Part shown: positions 36,182 to 45,012 of the stretch, piece after piece
How positions within the stretch are numbered: the first letter of the stretch is position 1
How the letters are laid out: every line of letters begins with the position of its first letter
NCBI GenBank assembly: GCA_002281485.1
Contig: NCGF01000004.1
Location: 82,386 to 146,385, forward strand
Source of the DNA: Sphingomonas sp. 28-66-16
GTDB lineage: Bacteria; Pseudomonadota; Alphaproteobacteria; Sphingomonadales; Sphingomonadaceae
DNA: 64,000 bases
Direction: 5' to 3'
Made by a program: the position numbers and the translations under genes
Notes under the pieces: model-generated
The model's input: the letters and a program-made list of their open reading frames with translations, nothing else
What the model was told of the DNA's origin: nothing
Database searches by the model: none

Positions 36182-37060
36182 ATGACCGCGTCATGCGTAG
36201 CGCAAGATCCGCTCGGCTGGGCAGGTGCGCCCGCCGTGATCGCGACGATGCACGGTAAGCAGCGCGTCATTGCGCCGTTGGCCAAGCGGTTTCTCGGGAC
36301 ATCGGCAGTACCGGTCGATGGGCTCGACACCGATCGCTTCGGCAGCTTTGCGCGCGACGTGCAGCGCCGTGGATCGGCGATCGAGGCGGCGCGGGCGAAG
36401 ATCGCTGCCGCCGCCGCGCTGGCGCCCGGGGCGCGCTTGTTCTTCGCGAGCGAAGGCAGCTTCGGCCAGCATCCCCAGCTGCCGATGCTGGCGCTCGACC
36501 GCGAACTGGTGCTGGTTCGGGATCGCGAGACAGGATTCGAGCTCGCCGGTCATGCCGCGACGCCCGACACCAACTATGGGTTCACGATCGTCAGCGATGT
36601 GGCGGCGGCGCAGGCATTCGCCACGCGCATCGGCTTTCCCGCGCACGGTGTGATCGTTGCCAAGGCGCGCGACGGGGCGCCGGTTGCGGGCCCGGATTTG
36701 GTGAAGGACATCGCCGATCCGGCGGCGCTCGCCCACGCTGTTGGTGCGTTGGTTGCGCGCGACGGTGCCGCCGCCATCGAGACCGACATGCGGGCGCATC
36801 GCAACCCGCGGCGGATGCGGGCCATCAAGCGCGCGATGATCGACTTGCTTCGCCGGGTCGCGTCGAAATGCCCGGACTGTGGTGGTCCCGGCTTTGCCGT
36901 GATGCGCCGAGTCCCCGGCCTGCCGTGCCGGGCCTGTCGCGAGCCGACGCTGCTTTGCCGTGCTGAAATCCTGCAATGTCCCGGCTGCGGCCATCGAGCC
37001 GAGCGGTCAGTGAGCGCGGCTGCCGCCGAACCGGGCTTTTGCCCCGCGTGCAACCCATGA
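36182..37060 (+). CDS. Zinc-ribbon protein downstream of dabA (DUF6671-like)
   Basis: 292 residues. The N-terminal ~215 residues are an alpha/beta domain (ATMHGKQRVIAPLAKRFLG, LFFASEGSFGQHP, LVLVRDRETGFELAGH). The C-terminal ~70 residues carry four Cys pairs (CPDCGGPGF, CRACREP, LQCPGCGHR, GFCPACNP) that could bind two zinc ions. I recall this pattern as DUF6671, from memory only. It starts two bases after the dabA stop, so it is almost certainly translated with it. Function unknown; the zinc ribbon could act in assembly or metal delivery to DabA, which itself needs zinc. Confidence 0.72.
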   Translation: MTASCVAQDPLGWAGAPAVIATMHGKQRVIAPLAKRFLGTSAVPVDGLDTDRFGSFARDVQRRGSAIEAARAKIAAAAALAPGARLFFASEGSFGQHPQLPMLALDRELVLVRDRETGFELAGHAATPDTNYGFTIVSDVAAAQAFATRIGFPAHGVIVAKARDGAPVAGPDLVKDIADPAALAHAVGALVARDGAAAIETDMRAHRNPRRMRAIKRAMIDLLRRVASKCPDCGGPGFAVMRRVPGLPCRACREPTLLCRAEILQCPGCGHRAERSVSAAAAEPGFCPACNP

Positions 37061-37076
37061 CGACCGAGGCGAGCCA

Positions 37077-37340
37077 ATGACCACCGAGCCCGAAGTTGCC
37101 CTGAAGATCGCCGACGCCCAGATTGCCTGGGTGTGCCAACATCCGGGCACCAGCGGCTGGCTGAAGGCGACGCTGCGCGAGGCGCTTGCCGGCGATCCGG
37201 TCGCGATCGCCAACGACGTCGAACTCTTGCATCATCTGCTGCAGGCCCGCGCCACCGCCTGGGTGCGACACCAGCTCGATCAGGCGCAGGCGACACCACG
37301 GGCCCACTGGCCCGATCGGAACCCTGGATCGACGGCCTGA
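37077..37340 (+). CDS. Small hypothetical protein ending the DAB operon
   Basis: 87 residues, helical and without membrane spans: ALKIADAQIAWVCQHPGTSGWLKATLREALAGDP then NDVELLHHLLQARATAWVRHQL. A GAGGCGAG ribosome site lies before the ATG, 16 bases after the zinc-ribbon gene, so it is part of the same transcript. No family recognised. One Cys only. Confidence 0.6.
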   Translation: MTTEPEVALKIADAQIAWVCQHPGTSGWLKATLREALAGDPVAIANDVELLHHLLQARATAWVRHQLDQAQATPRAHWPDRNPGSTA

Positions 37341-37407
37341 TCGGCAAGCGGCCTGTCCAAGCGGACGCGATCATCCTACCAGTTGCGCATGATCGGGGGA
37401 TGAGTCG

Positions 37408-38703
37408 ATGAACAGAAACTGGGCAGCGCTGGTCGTTGCGTTGGTCGCGGTCGGATCAGGAATCGGGGCCGCGCCGGCCCAACCGGCGCCAGAGCCGGCA
37501 GCGGCGATGCTGATCGTGCCCGATGGCGTGTTCGACGGCCGCGACGGGCAGGTTCATCGCGGCTGGCGCGTGCTCGTCCGCGGGTCGCGAATCGAGGCGG
37601 TCGGCCCCGATCTCACGGCAGCGGCAGACGTCCAGACGGTGGCGCTGCCGGGCACGACGTTGATGCCGGGCATGATCGACGCCCATGTCCATCTGTTCCT
37701 CCATCCCTATAACGAAACCAGCTGGAACGATCAGGTGCTCAAGGAGCCGCTGGCGCTGCGCACCGCGCGCGCCGTGGTCAGCGCGCGTGCTACGCTGATG
37801 GCGGGATTCACCACGGTGCGCGATCTCGGCACCGAAGGCGCGGGCGACGCCGATGTCGGGCTGAAGGCAGCGATCGACCAGGGGATCGTTCCGGGGCCGC
37901 GGATGCTCGTCGCGACCCGTGCGCTGGTGGCAAGCGGAAGCTATGGCCCCAAGGGCTTCGATCCCGGCTTTGTCGTGCCGCAGGGCGCCGAGGAAGCCGA
38001 TGGCACGGACCTCGTCGCCGCCGCGCGCCGCCAGATCGGGCGCGGCGCCGATGTCGTCAAGCTCTACGCCGACTATCGCTGGGGCGCCGGCGAACCCAGC
38101 CGCCCGACATTTTCGATCGAGGAAATGCGCGCGGTGGTCGAGGCGGCGCATTCGGCCGGGCGCAAGGTGGCCGCGCACGCCAGCACGCCCGAAGGCATGC
38201 GACGCGCGACGCTCGCCGGGGTCGACAGCATCGAGCATGGCAACGACGGGACCGCCGAGATTTTCGCGCTGATGAAAGCGCATGGGACGGCGCTCTGCCC
38301 GACGCTCGCGGCCGGCGACGCGATCGAACGCTATCGCGGCTGGAACGGAGACAAGCCCGAACCCGGCTCCATCATCGCCAAACGCGCCAGTTTCGCGGCT
38401 GCGCTCAAATCGGGCGTTGCCCTGTGCGTGGGTGGGGACACCGGTGTCTTCAGCCACGGCACCAATGCCCGCGAAATCGTGTTGATGGCCGGCTGGGGGA
38501 TGAAGCCCGCCGATGTCCTGCGCGCGGCGACCGCCGGCAATGCAGCGATCCTGGGCATCGGCGACCGGCTGGGTGCGATTGCGCCGGGGATGCTGGCCGA
38601 TCTCGTCGCGGTGCGTGGCGATCCCGTTGCCGATATCGCCGCTGTCGAAGCCGTTGTCTGGGTGGCGAAGGGTGGCGTGGTCGTCAGGCAGGTCCCGCAA
38701 TGA
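37408..38703 (+). CDS. Exported amidohydrolase-superfamily enzyme
   Basis: 431 residues with a signal peptide (MNRNWAALVVALVAVGSGIGAAPAQP). The metal site HxH is in GMIDAHVHLFLHP (~residue 90), the metal-bridging Lys is in VVKLYADYRWG, then His in KVAAHAST and SIEHGND, and the Asp in CVGGDTGVFSHG. This layout matches imidazolonepropionase-like and dipeptidase-like amidohydrolases that are exported. Substrate unknown. A GGGGGATGAG stretch precedes the ATG. Separated from the DAB operon by 67 bases. Confidence 0.88.
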   Translation: MNRNWAALVVALVAVGSGIGAAPAQPAPEPAAAMLIVPDGVFDGRDGQVHRGWRVLVRGSRIEAVGPDLTAAADVQTVALPGTTLMPGMIDAHVHLFLHPYNETSWNDQVLKEPLALRTARAVVSARATLMAGFTTVRDLGTEGAGDADVGLKAAIDQGIVPGPRMLVATRALVASGSYGPKGFDPGFVVPQGAEEADGTDLVAAARRQIGRGADVVKLYADYRWGAGEPSRPTFSIEEMRAVVEAAHSAGRKVAAHASTPEGMRRATLAGVDSIEHGNDGTAEIFALMKAHGTALCPTLAAGDAIERYRGWNGDKPEPGSIIAKRASFAAALKSGVALCVGGDTGVFSHGTNAREIVLMAGWGMKPADVLRAATAGNAAILGIGDRLGAIAPGMLADLVAVRGDPVADIAAVEAVVWVAKGGVVVRQVPQ

Positions 38704-38729
38704 GCAATCGCCCCGGCGTCCAAGAGCCG

Positions 38730-38747
38730 TTGTCACATAAATGACAC
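38730..38747. promoter_or_regulatory. Second TGTCA-N6-TGACA palindrome
   Basis: TTGTCAC-ATAA-ATGACAC. The core TGTCACATAAATGACA has the same 5-6-5 palindrome as the site before pit at 4402-4417, and the same departure from a PhoB direct repeat. It sits 67 bases before the lipoprotein start and may overlap its -35 (TTGTCA). Confidence 0.45.
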
Positions 38748-38813
38748 GAAATCATAACGGGTTTATCATCCGGCTGGCCTAATCGCACCCCCTGTCGTTC
38801 AACGGGGGTGTCT

Positions 38814-39353
38814 GTGCGGGTTCAAATTCTGGCTCTAACGATCCTTGTCGCTGGCTGCTGGCCAGCGGTCACTTCGAACGAGACGACGGTGGCCCCGGGC
38901 AACGATAGCGGCGCTGCCAAGGCTGCGGCCTCTGACAAGCCCGGCACGCCGATGCTCGGCGATGCGCCGGCGACCTCGCCCGCCGCGGCCGAAGCCAAGG
39001 CAGTGGCCGAGCGCTATTTCGATCTGATCGAGAAGAAGAAGTATCGCGACGCGTGGCTGCTCTGGGGCAATGGCGGCGCCGATTCCAAGGGAACGGCGAC
39101 CCAGTTTGCCGACAGCTTCAAGCCCTTTTCGGTCTATGAGCCGACCGTCGGCGAGCCGACCGAGATCAAGGCCCGCGATGGGCAGCAATTTATCGCCGTC
39201 GCCGCCAGCGCCCATGTCAAGATCCGCAAGACCGGCAAGGAGCAGGAGCGGAGCGGCGTGGTGATGCTGCGCCGCTCGGCCGACCCGTCAGAGACGATTG
39301 ACGAAAAGAAGAACTGGCGAATCTGGGGCGTCGATCTGCGCGTTCGCCACTGA
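38814..39353 (+). CDS. Putative lipoprotein
   Basis: 179 residues. The lipobox is in LALTILVAGC, so the mature protein would start at that Cys and be lipid-anchored. A Ser/Thr/Ala/Pro-rich linker (~20-60) is followed by a compact domain (AEAKAVAERYFDLIEKKKYRDAWLLWG then FAVYEPTVGEP-like KPFSVYEPTVGEP and WRIWGVDLRV) that resembles NTF2-like or DUF4864-type folds. I do not assign a family. GTG start with GGGGG five bases before it; a GTG at 38808 is also possible. Regulated perhaps through the palindrome upstream. Confidence 0.7.
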   Translation: MRVQILALTILVAGCWPAVTSNETTVAPGNDSGAAKAAASDKPGTPMLGDAPATSPAAAEAKAVAERYFDLIEKKKYRDAWLLWGNGGADSKGTATQFADSFKPFSVYEPTVGEPTEIKARDGQQFIAVAASAHVKIRKTGKEQERSGVVMLRRSADPSETIDEKKNWRIWGVDLRVRH

Positions 39354-39537
39354 CAGGCGCTTTGCGGGCAAAATGCTGGCCGGCCAGCGGGCTCAACGGG
39401 CGCGAGCGGCCGGTGCCCCGCTGCTTTTTCCGACATTGAGCGGGACGGGGATCGGCTATTCTCGAACAGCTATCGGCCCGATGCGGGCGATCGCGCTTGA
39501 GCAGCTCGACCGACCAAATCCGGGACTTTTGCGACGA

Positions 39538-39570
39538 AGGCCGTCCAGAGCGGAGCGCTCCGGACGGCCT
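39538..39570 (-). terminator. Hairpin after the TonB receptor gene
   Basis: AGGCCGTCC and GGACGGCCT form a perfect 9-base-pair stem, with a second self-complementary GGAGCGCTCC in the loop. It lies nine bases past the receptor stop. There is no T-run on either strand, so it may be factor-dependent or protective. The remaining ~180 bases to the lipoprotein hold nothing I recognise. Confidence 0.5.
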
Positions 39571-39578
39571 GCCATCGA

Positions 39579-42305
39579 TCAGAAGTTGACGCTCAACCCG
39601 AACGTCGCCGTCGTGCCGACATTGTACAGGTTATAGTAGATCCGGTTGGCGCCGTTCTGCTGATATTCCTGATATTTGGTGCCGGTGATGTTGCGGACTT
39701 CGAGCTTCATTTCGGTGTTGATTCCGGCGATCTTCACCCCCTGGCGAGCAACGAAGTCGAGGTGGAAGCCGGGATATTCATAGATGTCGGGCTGGCCCGA
39801 GCCACCGCGGATCGACGCCCGACGGCTTGCATAGGTGAGCAGGAAGGTCTGCTGCGACAGCCGATCCTGATCCTCGAGTCCGAATTCGAGGTTGGCGATG
39901 TGATCCGACTGCCCGGTCAGCGGCACGCCGTCGCGGAAAAGCTGGTCGGCACGCGTCACGCCCGCCAGGCCGAAGACCGATGCCGGATCGTTCGGGCCGA
40001 CTTTGATCGATGATTGCGTGTAGGTGTAATTGGCGATCACGACTGCCCGGCGCGAAGCAAAGAACGCCGAATCGCCGAACATCCCATCGAGCCGGAAATA
40101 TTTCTGCGCCTCGGCCTCGATGCCGTAGAGATTGGCGGTCGGGGCGTTGGCAAAGCTCGTCGTCACCGTGTTGTCGCTGAAGCTGGCAAAGGTTTCGATC
40201 GGGTTGTCGATCCGCTTGTAGAAGCCGGCCACCGCGATCCGCTGATCGCGCGCGAAATACCATTCGTACCGCAATTCGGCGTTATAGAGCTGGCTGTCGA
40301 CGAGGAACGGGTTGCCGCGATACTGGCGGTTGTTGTCGGGATCGAAATAATTCTGGAACACCAGTTCGCGGAACTGCGGGCGGGCGATCGTCTTCGATCC
40401 GGCGATGCGGATCTGCATGTCGGGCGCCACATTGTAGGTCAGCGTGATGCTCGGCAGCAGATAGTCGCGGCTCAGACTTGTCGTCGCGAGCGAGGTCGAC
40501 GGCACCGTGAAAACCTGGATCGAGCGCACCGATTGATTGGCCGATTCGAAGCGCAGACCGACGTCGAGGTTCAAGCTGTCGAGAATCTGGGCCTGCACGC
40601 GGCCATAGCCCGCGTGGACGACGAGGTTCGACCCGAAGGCGGGGTTGCCCTCGTTGGTGTCGATCAGATTGACCCCGAAGCCGCAGCTGACAGTCCCCGA
40701 TCGGCAATTGACGATCGTCGGCTGGAGCAGCAGATCGGGCCGCAACACACCAAGACCGGGGGGGAAGTTGCCGGTCGCCGTGAACAGAAATTCGCGCCGA
40801 TCGGTGCGGCGATAGGTGTCCTGATAGGCGTAGCCGACCGTCGCAGAGATGCCGGGGACGACCTTGTAGGTGAGATCGAAACCGCCCGAATAGAGGTTTT
40901 CGCGCAGATCGGAATAGCTCACGGTGGCGGTGCCGCGATTACCATTGTTCAGCAGGTTGATGAACAGGTTGCCGTAGGGATCGGTCGCCGAATTGCTGCG
41001 GAAATATTCGAAGCTGAGCTCGCTCGGCGCCTCGCGCCGCGAATTGGCGTAGCTCCCGCGCAAGTCGAGTTTGAGCGCGTCGGTAAGGTGGAATTCGCCG
41101 ACCAATTGCGTGTCGAGCAACTGGCGCTCGAACCACGCGGTATCCTGCTGCTGGAGCGTGGCGTCGGTCGACGTCGTCGCCCGTGACCCGATGCCGATCC
41201 GCGCCTGCTTGAGCGTGTCGCGAATATAGAGCGTCGTCCAACGAACCTTGTTGTCGCCGATTTCGAGGCTCGCGCCGACCAGGCCGTCGACGACCACGCG
41301 GTTGTCGGTAATGACCCGTTCAAAATCGAGCTCCTTGGTCGACAGATCGAGCGACGACGCCGTCTGCTGGATGGTATCGCGGGTGCGCCACCGGTTGCTG
41401 TAGCCAACCGTCGCGACGAGACCGAGGGTGGTATCGTTGCCCAGATCCCAGGACTTGCCGCCGGTGAGATTGGCCGTCCAGTTCGGCGGCAGTGCGGTGT
41501 TGCGTTGAACGACTGCGTTGTTGCCGTTGACGAGTTGCGCCGCGATCGCCTGCGAATCGACTCCGCCCGTGCTCAGGCGGTTGCCACTCGCGATATAGCT
41601 GGCGAGGGCGGGGGCAAGGTCGCGCGCGCCATTGTCGAAGCCCGTCCAGTCACTGGCGCTGCCGAAATAGGTATAGCCGAGCTGGCCGGTCGTGACGCTA
41701 TCGATGCCGATGCTGGCGCCGACCGCGAAGAACCCTTCCTTGGGCACCGATTTGGTGGTCAGGTTGATCACGCCCCCGCCGAATTCGGCGGGGAAGTTCG
41801 CCGAATACGTCTTCTGCACCAGCGCCGAGGCGATCACCGTCGTCGGGAAGATGTCGAGCGGCACGACGCGCTTGAGCGGCTCGGGGCTCGGCAAAGGCGA
41901 GCCGTTGAGCAGCGCGAGCGAGTAGCGATCGCCGAGACCGCGCACATAGACGAAGCCGTTGCCGACGACGCTCAGGCCGGTCACCCGCGAGAGCGCACCG
42001 GCAATGTCGCCTTCGCCGGTGCGGGCGATGTCGGCGCTCGAGAGGATCGATACCGCCTGGGGGCTGGTGCGGGCGATGTTGCTGTTGCGGCTGCCGACGA
42101 CGACGATGTCCTGACTGCCGCCCGGAATGGAAACGTCGACCTCTTCGGGGGTCTGTTCCTGCGGATCGGTTGCCGGCTGCGCCAGCGCCGGTTCAGCGGC
42201 GGCCGGTGAGGCGGGCGCGGGCGCCGACTGCGCTCGAGCGGCCGCGGGCGCGACCAGCGCCGATGAAAGTAGCAAAAGGCTCGCAAGCTCTAACGGCCTC
42301 GACAT
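39579..42305 (-). CDS. TonB-dependent outer-membrane receptor
   Basis: 908 residues. Signal peptide SRPLELASLLLLSSALVAPAAARAQ, an Ala/Pro-rich linker, then the plug (GGSQDIVVVGSRNSN, VLSVVGNGFVYVRGLGDRYSLALLNG-like GLSVVGNGFVYVRGLGD, ~60-200), and a 22-strand barrel ending GLSVNF with the terminal Phe. RGLGDRY is the plug signature of a large sphingomonad/Caulobacter receptor group of unknown ligand. AGGGGG lies six bases before the ATG at 42305. A big lipoprotein gene lies 84 bases upstream on the same strand, and the pair probably works together in ligand capture. Confidence 0.93.
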   Translation of the reverse strand: MSRPLELASLLLLSSALVAPAAARAQSAPAPASPAAAEPALAQPATDPQEQTPEEVDVSIPGGSQDIVVVGSRNSNIARTSPQAVSILSSADIARTGEGDIAGALSRVTGLSVVGNGFVYVRGLGDRYSLALLNGSPLPSPEPLKRVVPLDIFPTTVIASALVQKTYSANFPAEFGGGVINLTTKSVPKEGFFAVGASIGIDSVTTGQLGYTYFGSASDWTGFDNGARDLAPALASYIASGNRLSTGGVDSQAIAAQLVNGNNAVVQRNTALPPNWTANLTGGKSWDLGNDTTLGLVATVGYSNRWRTRDTIQQTASSLDLSTKELDFERVITDNRVVVDGLVGASLEIGDNKVRWTTLYIRDTLKQARIGIGSRATTSTDATLQQQDTAWFERQLLDTQLVGEFHLTDALKLDLRGSYANSRREAPSELSFEYFRSNSATDPYGNLFINLLNNGNRGTATVSYSDLRENLYSGGFDLTYKVVPGISATVGYAYQDTYRRTDRREFLFTATGNFPPGLGVLRPDLLLQPTIVNCRSGTVSCGFGVNLIDTNEGNPAFGSNLVVHAGYGRVQAQILDSLNLDVGLRFESANQSVRSIQVFTVPSTSLATTSLSRDYLLPSITLTYNVAPDMQIRIAGSKTIARPQFRELVFQNYFDPDNNRQYRGNPFLVDSQLYNAELRYEWYFARDQRIAVAGFYKRIDNPIETFASFSDNTVTTSFANAPTANLYGIEAEAQKYFRLDGMFGDSAFFASRRAVVIANYTYTQSSIKVGPNDPASVFGLAGVTRADQLFRDGVPLTGQSDHIANLEFGLEDQDRLSQQTFLLTYASRRASIRGGSGQPDIYEYPGFHLDFVARQGVKIAGINTEMKLEVRNITGTKYQEYQQNGANRIYYNLYNVGTTATFGLSVNF

Positions 42306-42389
42306 CGTCAACCCCCTATTTCAAATCGTAAAAGGGGGCGGATCATGGCCCTGCCGACCACGATCCGCCCCAACGTCAAACGCCTCGCC

Positions 42390-44039
42390 TCAGGTCGTGG
42401 GGAGCGAGGTGCACAGGCCGGTATTGCCGGTGCCGAGGTCGAGCGTCGCGCTGTTGCAGGTCCAGGTGCGGTACCAGGTGTCGTTGGCGTCGCGCACGGC
42501 GCCGATATAGGTCACCGCATCGAAGAAGGCGGGCTGGCCACCAAGACCCCCGGTCGCCGACGGAATGCCCGATGCGGCATTGAGGTTGGTCGCGTTGAAG
42601 ACCGGCACCGCGGTTTCGTTGGCGCCGTTGATGAACGCGGAGGTCAGCGTCGGCGTGAAGGTCGCGCTGTTGTTGTTCGATCCGGCCCCGAACAGGGTCG
42701 AGACCTGATCATTGGTCACGCCCGAGTTGCCGAGGAACGGCGTCGCGCCGCACTGCATGACGACCGACCGGAAGATCGGCGCACCGAGCTCGTCGATGGC
42801 GGCATTGGCCACCGTCGAAGCCGTCTGCGGACGGCTGATCCGCAGGCACGAGGGCGACTGCTGGGCGACGAGGATGCCGTTCACCAGCGTGTAATCGGTG
42901 CCGCCGCGCAGCAGCATCGCGCTCAAATCCGAGCTGTTGTTGACGCGGTGCAGGAAGGTGAAGTTGGCGACGATGGTGTTCTGGCGCGGATTGTCGCCAT
43001 CGACCGAATTGTCCGAATCGGCTTCGATGATGGCATCGGTGCCGCGGCTTTCGCTGCCGGCGCGTTGCGCGACCAGCACGTACTGGAAGTTCGCCTTCAC
43101 GCCGGTGTCGGTATCGATATTGTCGTCTTCCGCGCCGACCGACACATAATATTTCATGTTGACGCGACCGCCGAAGAATTCGGCGCCGTCGTCCGAGCTG
43201 TTGAACGACATGATATGGTCGAGCACGGTCCCGCTGCCGACGCCCGAGGGGGTCAGCGACTGAAGTTCCGAGTTGGCCGAAAGGACGAAGCCCGAATAGC
43301 GGATCTGGACGTAGCTCATCCGGCCGCTGCTCTCGGTGTTGTTGGCGCCGCCATAAAGCGCCGGGTCGATCGCGCCTTCGGTCTGGCGCTCGCATGCCGT
43401 GGTGCCCGGGGTCGCCGCAGCGGCGGCGCAATCGGTGACCTGCGCGCGGCCCATCAGCACGACGCCACCCCACTGGCCCGACGACGTGTCGGTGTTCAGG
43501 CCGAGCACGTTGTCGCGGCTGGTGAAGATGATCGGGCGGGCGGCGGTGCCGACGGCCTGGATCGAGTTGCCGCGGTTGACGGCGAGCCACGACGTCCCGG
43601 TGCCGGCGTAAAGGATGACGCCGGGCTCGATCGTCAGGACGACATTGGTGGTGCCGGTCGTCGCGGGGCCCTGATCGGTGCCGACATCGACACGACCGTT
43701 CATCTGATAGAGCACGCCGGTCAGACGTGGCAGGGTGCTGCTGCGCACCAGACGGGCGGGCAGGGTGCAGACGCGATAGGTGCCGGTCGGGCCGCTGATC
43801 GTGCCGCCATCGGTCAGCCCCTGCGAATCGGCGATCGTCGGGCAGCCGGCGGCTGGCGTGATGAGCGATACGGTCGGGGTGGGCGTTGGCGTCGGGGTCG
43901 GGGTCGGTGCCGGAGTCACGTTGTTGATCGTGACATTGCCGCCGGTACCCGGGGAGGCGATATCATTGGCGCCGCAGCCGCTCAGCGCAACGACCGATGT
44001 GGTCGCAATAAGCATGCGACGTAGGTTCGAATTCATCAT
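42390..44039 (-). CDS. Surface or periplasmic lipoprotein paired with the TonB receptor
   Basis: 549 residues. The lipobox is VALSGCG (mature N-terminus at the Cys, residue ~20), followed by a Pro-Thr repeat (PTPTPTPTPT, ~40-50) that acts as a spacer. The large domain is rich in Asn, Gly and Thr with short repeated strands (PIIFTSRDNV, WGGVVLMGRAQV, VQIRYSGFVLS, FNSSDDGAEFFGG), which suggests a right-handed beta-helix. GGAG lies eight bases before the ATG at 44039. Such lipoproteins are often found next to RGLGDRY-type receptors in this group; the ligand is unknown. Confidence 0.82.
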   Translation of the reverse strand: MMNSNLRRMLIATTSVVALSGCGANDIASPGTGGNVTINNVTPAPTPTPTPTPTPTVSLITPAAGCPTIADSQGLTDGGTISGPTGTYRVCTLPARLVRSSTLPRLTGVLYQMNGRVDVGTDQGPATTGTTNVVLTIEPGVILYAGTGTSWLAVNRGNSIQAVGTAARPIIFTSRDNVLGLNTDTSSGQWGGVVLMGRAQVTDCAAAAATPGTTACERQTEGAIDPALYGGANNTESSGRMSYVQIRYSGFVLSANSELQSLTPSGVGSGTVLDHIMSFNSSDDGAEFFGGRVNMKYYVSVGAEDDNIDTDTGVKANFQYVLVAQRAGSESRGTDAIIEADSDNSVDGDNPRQNTIVANFTFLHRVNNSSDLSAMLLRGGTDYTLVNGILVAQQSPSCLRISRPQTASTVANAAIDELGAPIFRSVVMQCGATPFLGNSGVTNDQVSTLFGAGSNNNSATFTPTLTSAFINGANETAVPVFNATNLNAASGIPSATGGLGGQPAFFDAVTYIGAVRDANDTWYRTWTCNSATLDLGTGNTGLCTSLPTT

Positions 44040-44174
44040 TTCCCTGTCTCCAGCGTTTTCTTTGACCGACGATTGGGTCGTAGCCACGACGAGCAACTCG
44101 CGAGTCGGTTGGCCCCCTCGCGCCTTCGTCGAGGCCGCTTTAGGAACGCTAGGTTACGGGAGCATGGGGTATTG

Positions 44175-44192
44175 ATGACGACTGGGCGTCAT
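44175..44192. promoter_or_regulatory. Palindrome ATGACG-N6-CGTCAT upstream of the lipoprotein-receptor pair
   Basis: Perfect 6-base arms around ACTGGG, about 136 bases before the lipoprotein start codon. A candidate operator for the lipoprotein and TonB receptor genes. The rest of the 190-base gap shows no gene. Confidence 0.35.
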
Positions 44193-44229
44193 TTATATTG
44201 CACGAACGTGACGATGATGCCGGATCAAG

Positions 44230-44931
44230 TCAGGAAACGCCCGGACCCTGGCCATCGCCCCAGGGGCGTTCACGAAACCATTTGGTGAGCACGTATTTCG
44301 TGCCCGCGCGCACCTTCATGCCCTGATGCAACGTCATCGGATTGCCGCTGCCATCGGGATTGAGGTTGTTCCACATCAGCAGCTTGCCGGTTTCGGGCTG
44401 GACGATCTTGTCGATCGTCTTGAACCGCGTCGCCCCGCCGGCGCCGGGCTCGTTGAGATAGATCATCGCGGTCCAGGTACGCTGGCCGGCGACCGAGCAG
44501 AAGCGGGCATAGTCGACCCCGAGCGGCTCGAAATAATCGGTGTGCGCCTTGAACTCCTGGCCGACGGCATAGCGCTGGCCCTGGAGTGGTTCGCCATGCG
44601 CCGGATCGATCCCCATGAACGCCGTGATCCGCTCATCGACCGCAATGCACAGCGCCTCGTCGAAACGCAGATCGCAGGTCTCGCTGGTGCGAAAGGCATC
44701 GTCGCCATTGGGATCGGAGATCGTCGACGGGCGCCGCTCGGCGTCGATCCGCTCGATCAGGGCGCGACATAGGTCGTCGTCGAGAAAGCCGCGCTTCACG
44801 AACAGGGCGAGCTTGGGACTCGGGACCTTCTGGACGCCCGGCTGGCTCGTCAGGCGTGCGACGACCGGATCGCCCGGGAAGCCGGAGCCACCGGGATACG
44901 ACTCATCGGCGAGGGACGGGATGCTGGCCAT
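44230..44931 (-). CDS. 2-oxoglutarate/Fe(II) oxygenase, prolyl-4-hydroxylase type
   Basis: 233 residues. The iron triad is in AHTDYF (HxD, ~residue 130) and TLHQGMKV (distal His), with the 2OG-binding Lys in GTKYVLTKWFRERPW. The pattern RFCSVAGQRTWTAMIYLNEPGAGGATRF matches bacterial P4H-like enzymes. It would hydroxylate Pro or another residue; the target is unknown. The start is uncertain: the ATG at 44931 is used, and a GTG/ATG pair at 44952-44955 is also open. Divergent from gspC. Confidence 0.87.
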   Translation of the reverse strand: MASIPSLADESYPGGSGFPGDPVVARLTSQPGVQKVPSPKLALFVKRGFLDDDLCRALIERIDAERRPSTISDPNGDDAFRTSETCDLRFDEALCIAVDERITAFMGIDPAHGEPLQGQRYAVGQEFKAHTDYFEPLGVDYARFCSVAGQRTWTAMIYLNEPGAGGATRFKTIDKIVQPETGKLLMWNNLNPDGSGNPMTLHQGMKVRAGTKYVLTKWFRERPWGDGQGPGVS

Positions 44932-44967
44932 GGCGGCAGAATGCCAAAGCATCACCGCGTGCGCCAG

Positions 44968-45012
44968 TGTCGAGCAACCGGGTGTCGAGCAACCGGGTGT
45001 CGAGCAACCGGG
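44968..45012. repeat. Three perfect tandem copies of a 15-base unit
   Basis: TGTCGAGCAACCGGG is repeated three times without a mismatch, directly before the T2SS operon and in the gap between the divergent hydroxylase and gspC. The unit is a multiple of three. The upstream extension of gspC stays open through it (CRATG repeats), but no ribosome site supports translation there. Confidence 0.9.

Noticed and set aside
43890-43925. Short tandem repeat (GGTGGGCGTTGGCGTCGGGG-like) as a CRISPR or VNTR
   Set aside because: It encodes the Pro-Thr linker of the lipoprotein; there are no spacers.
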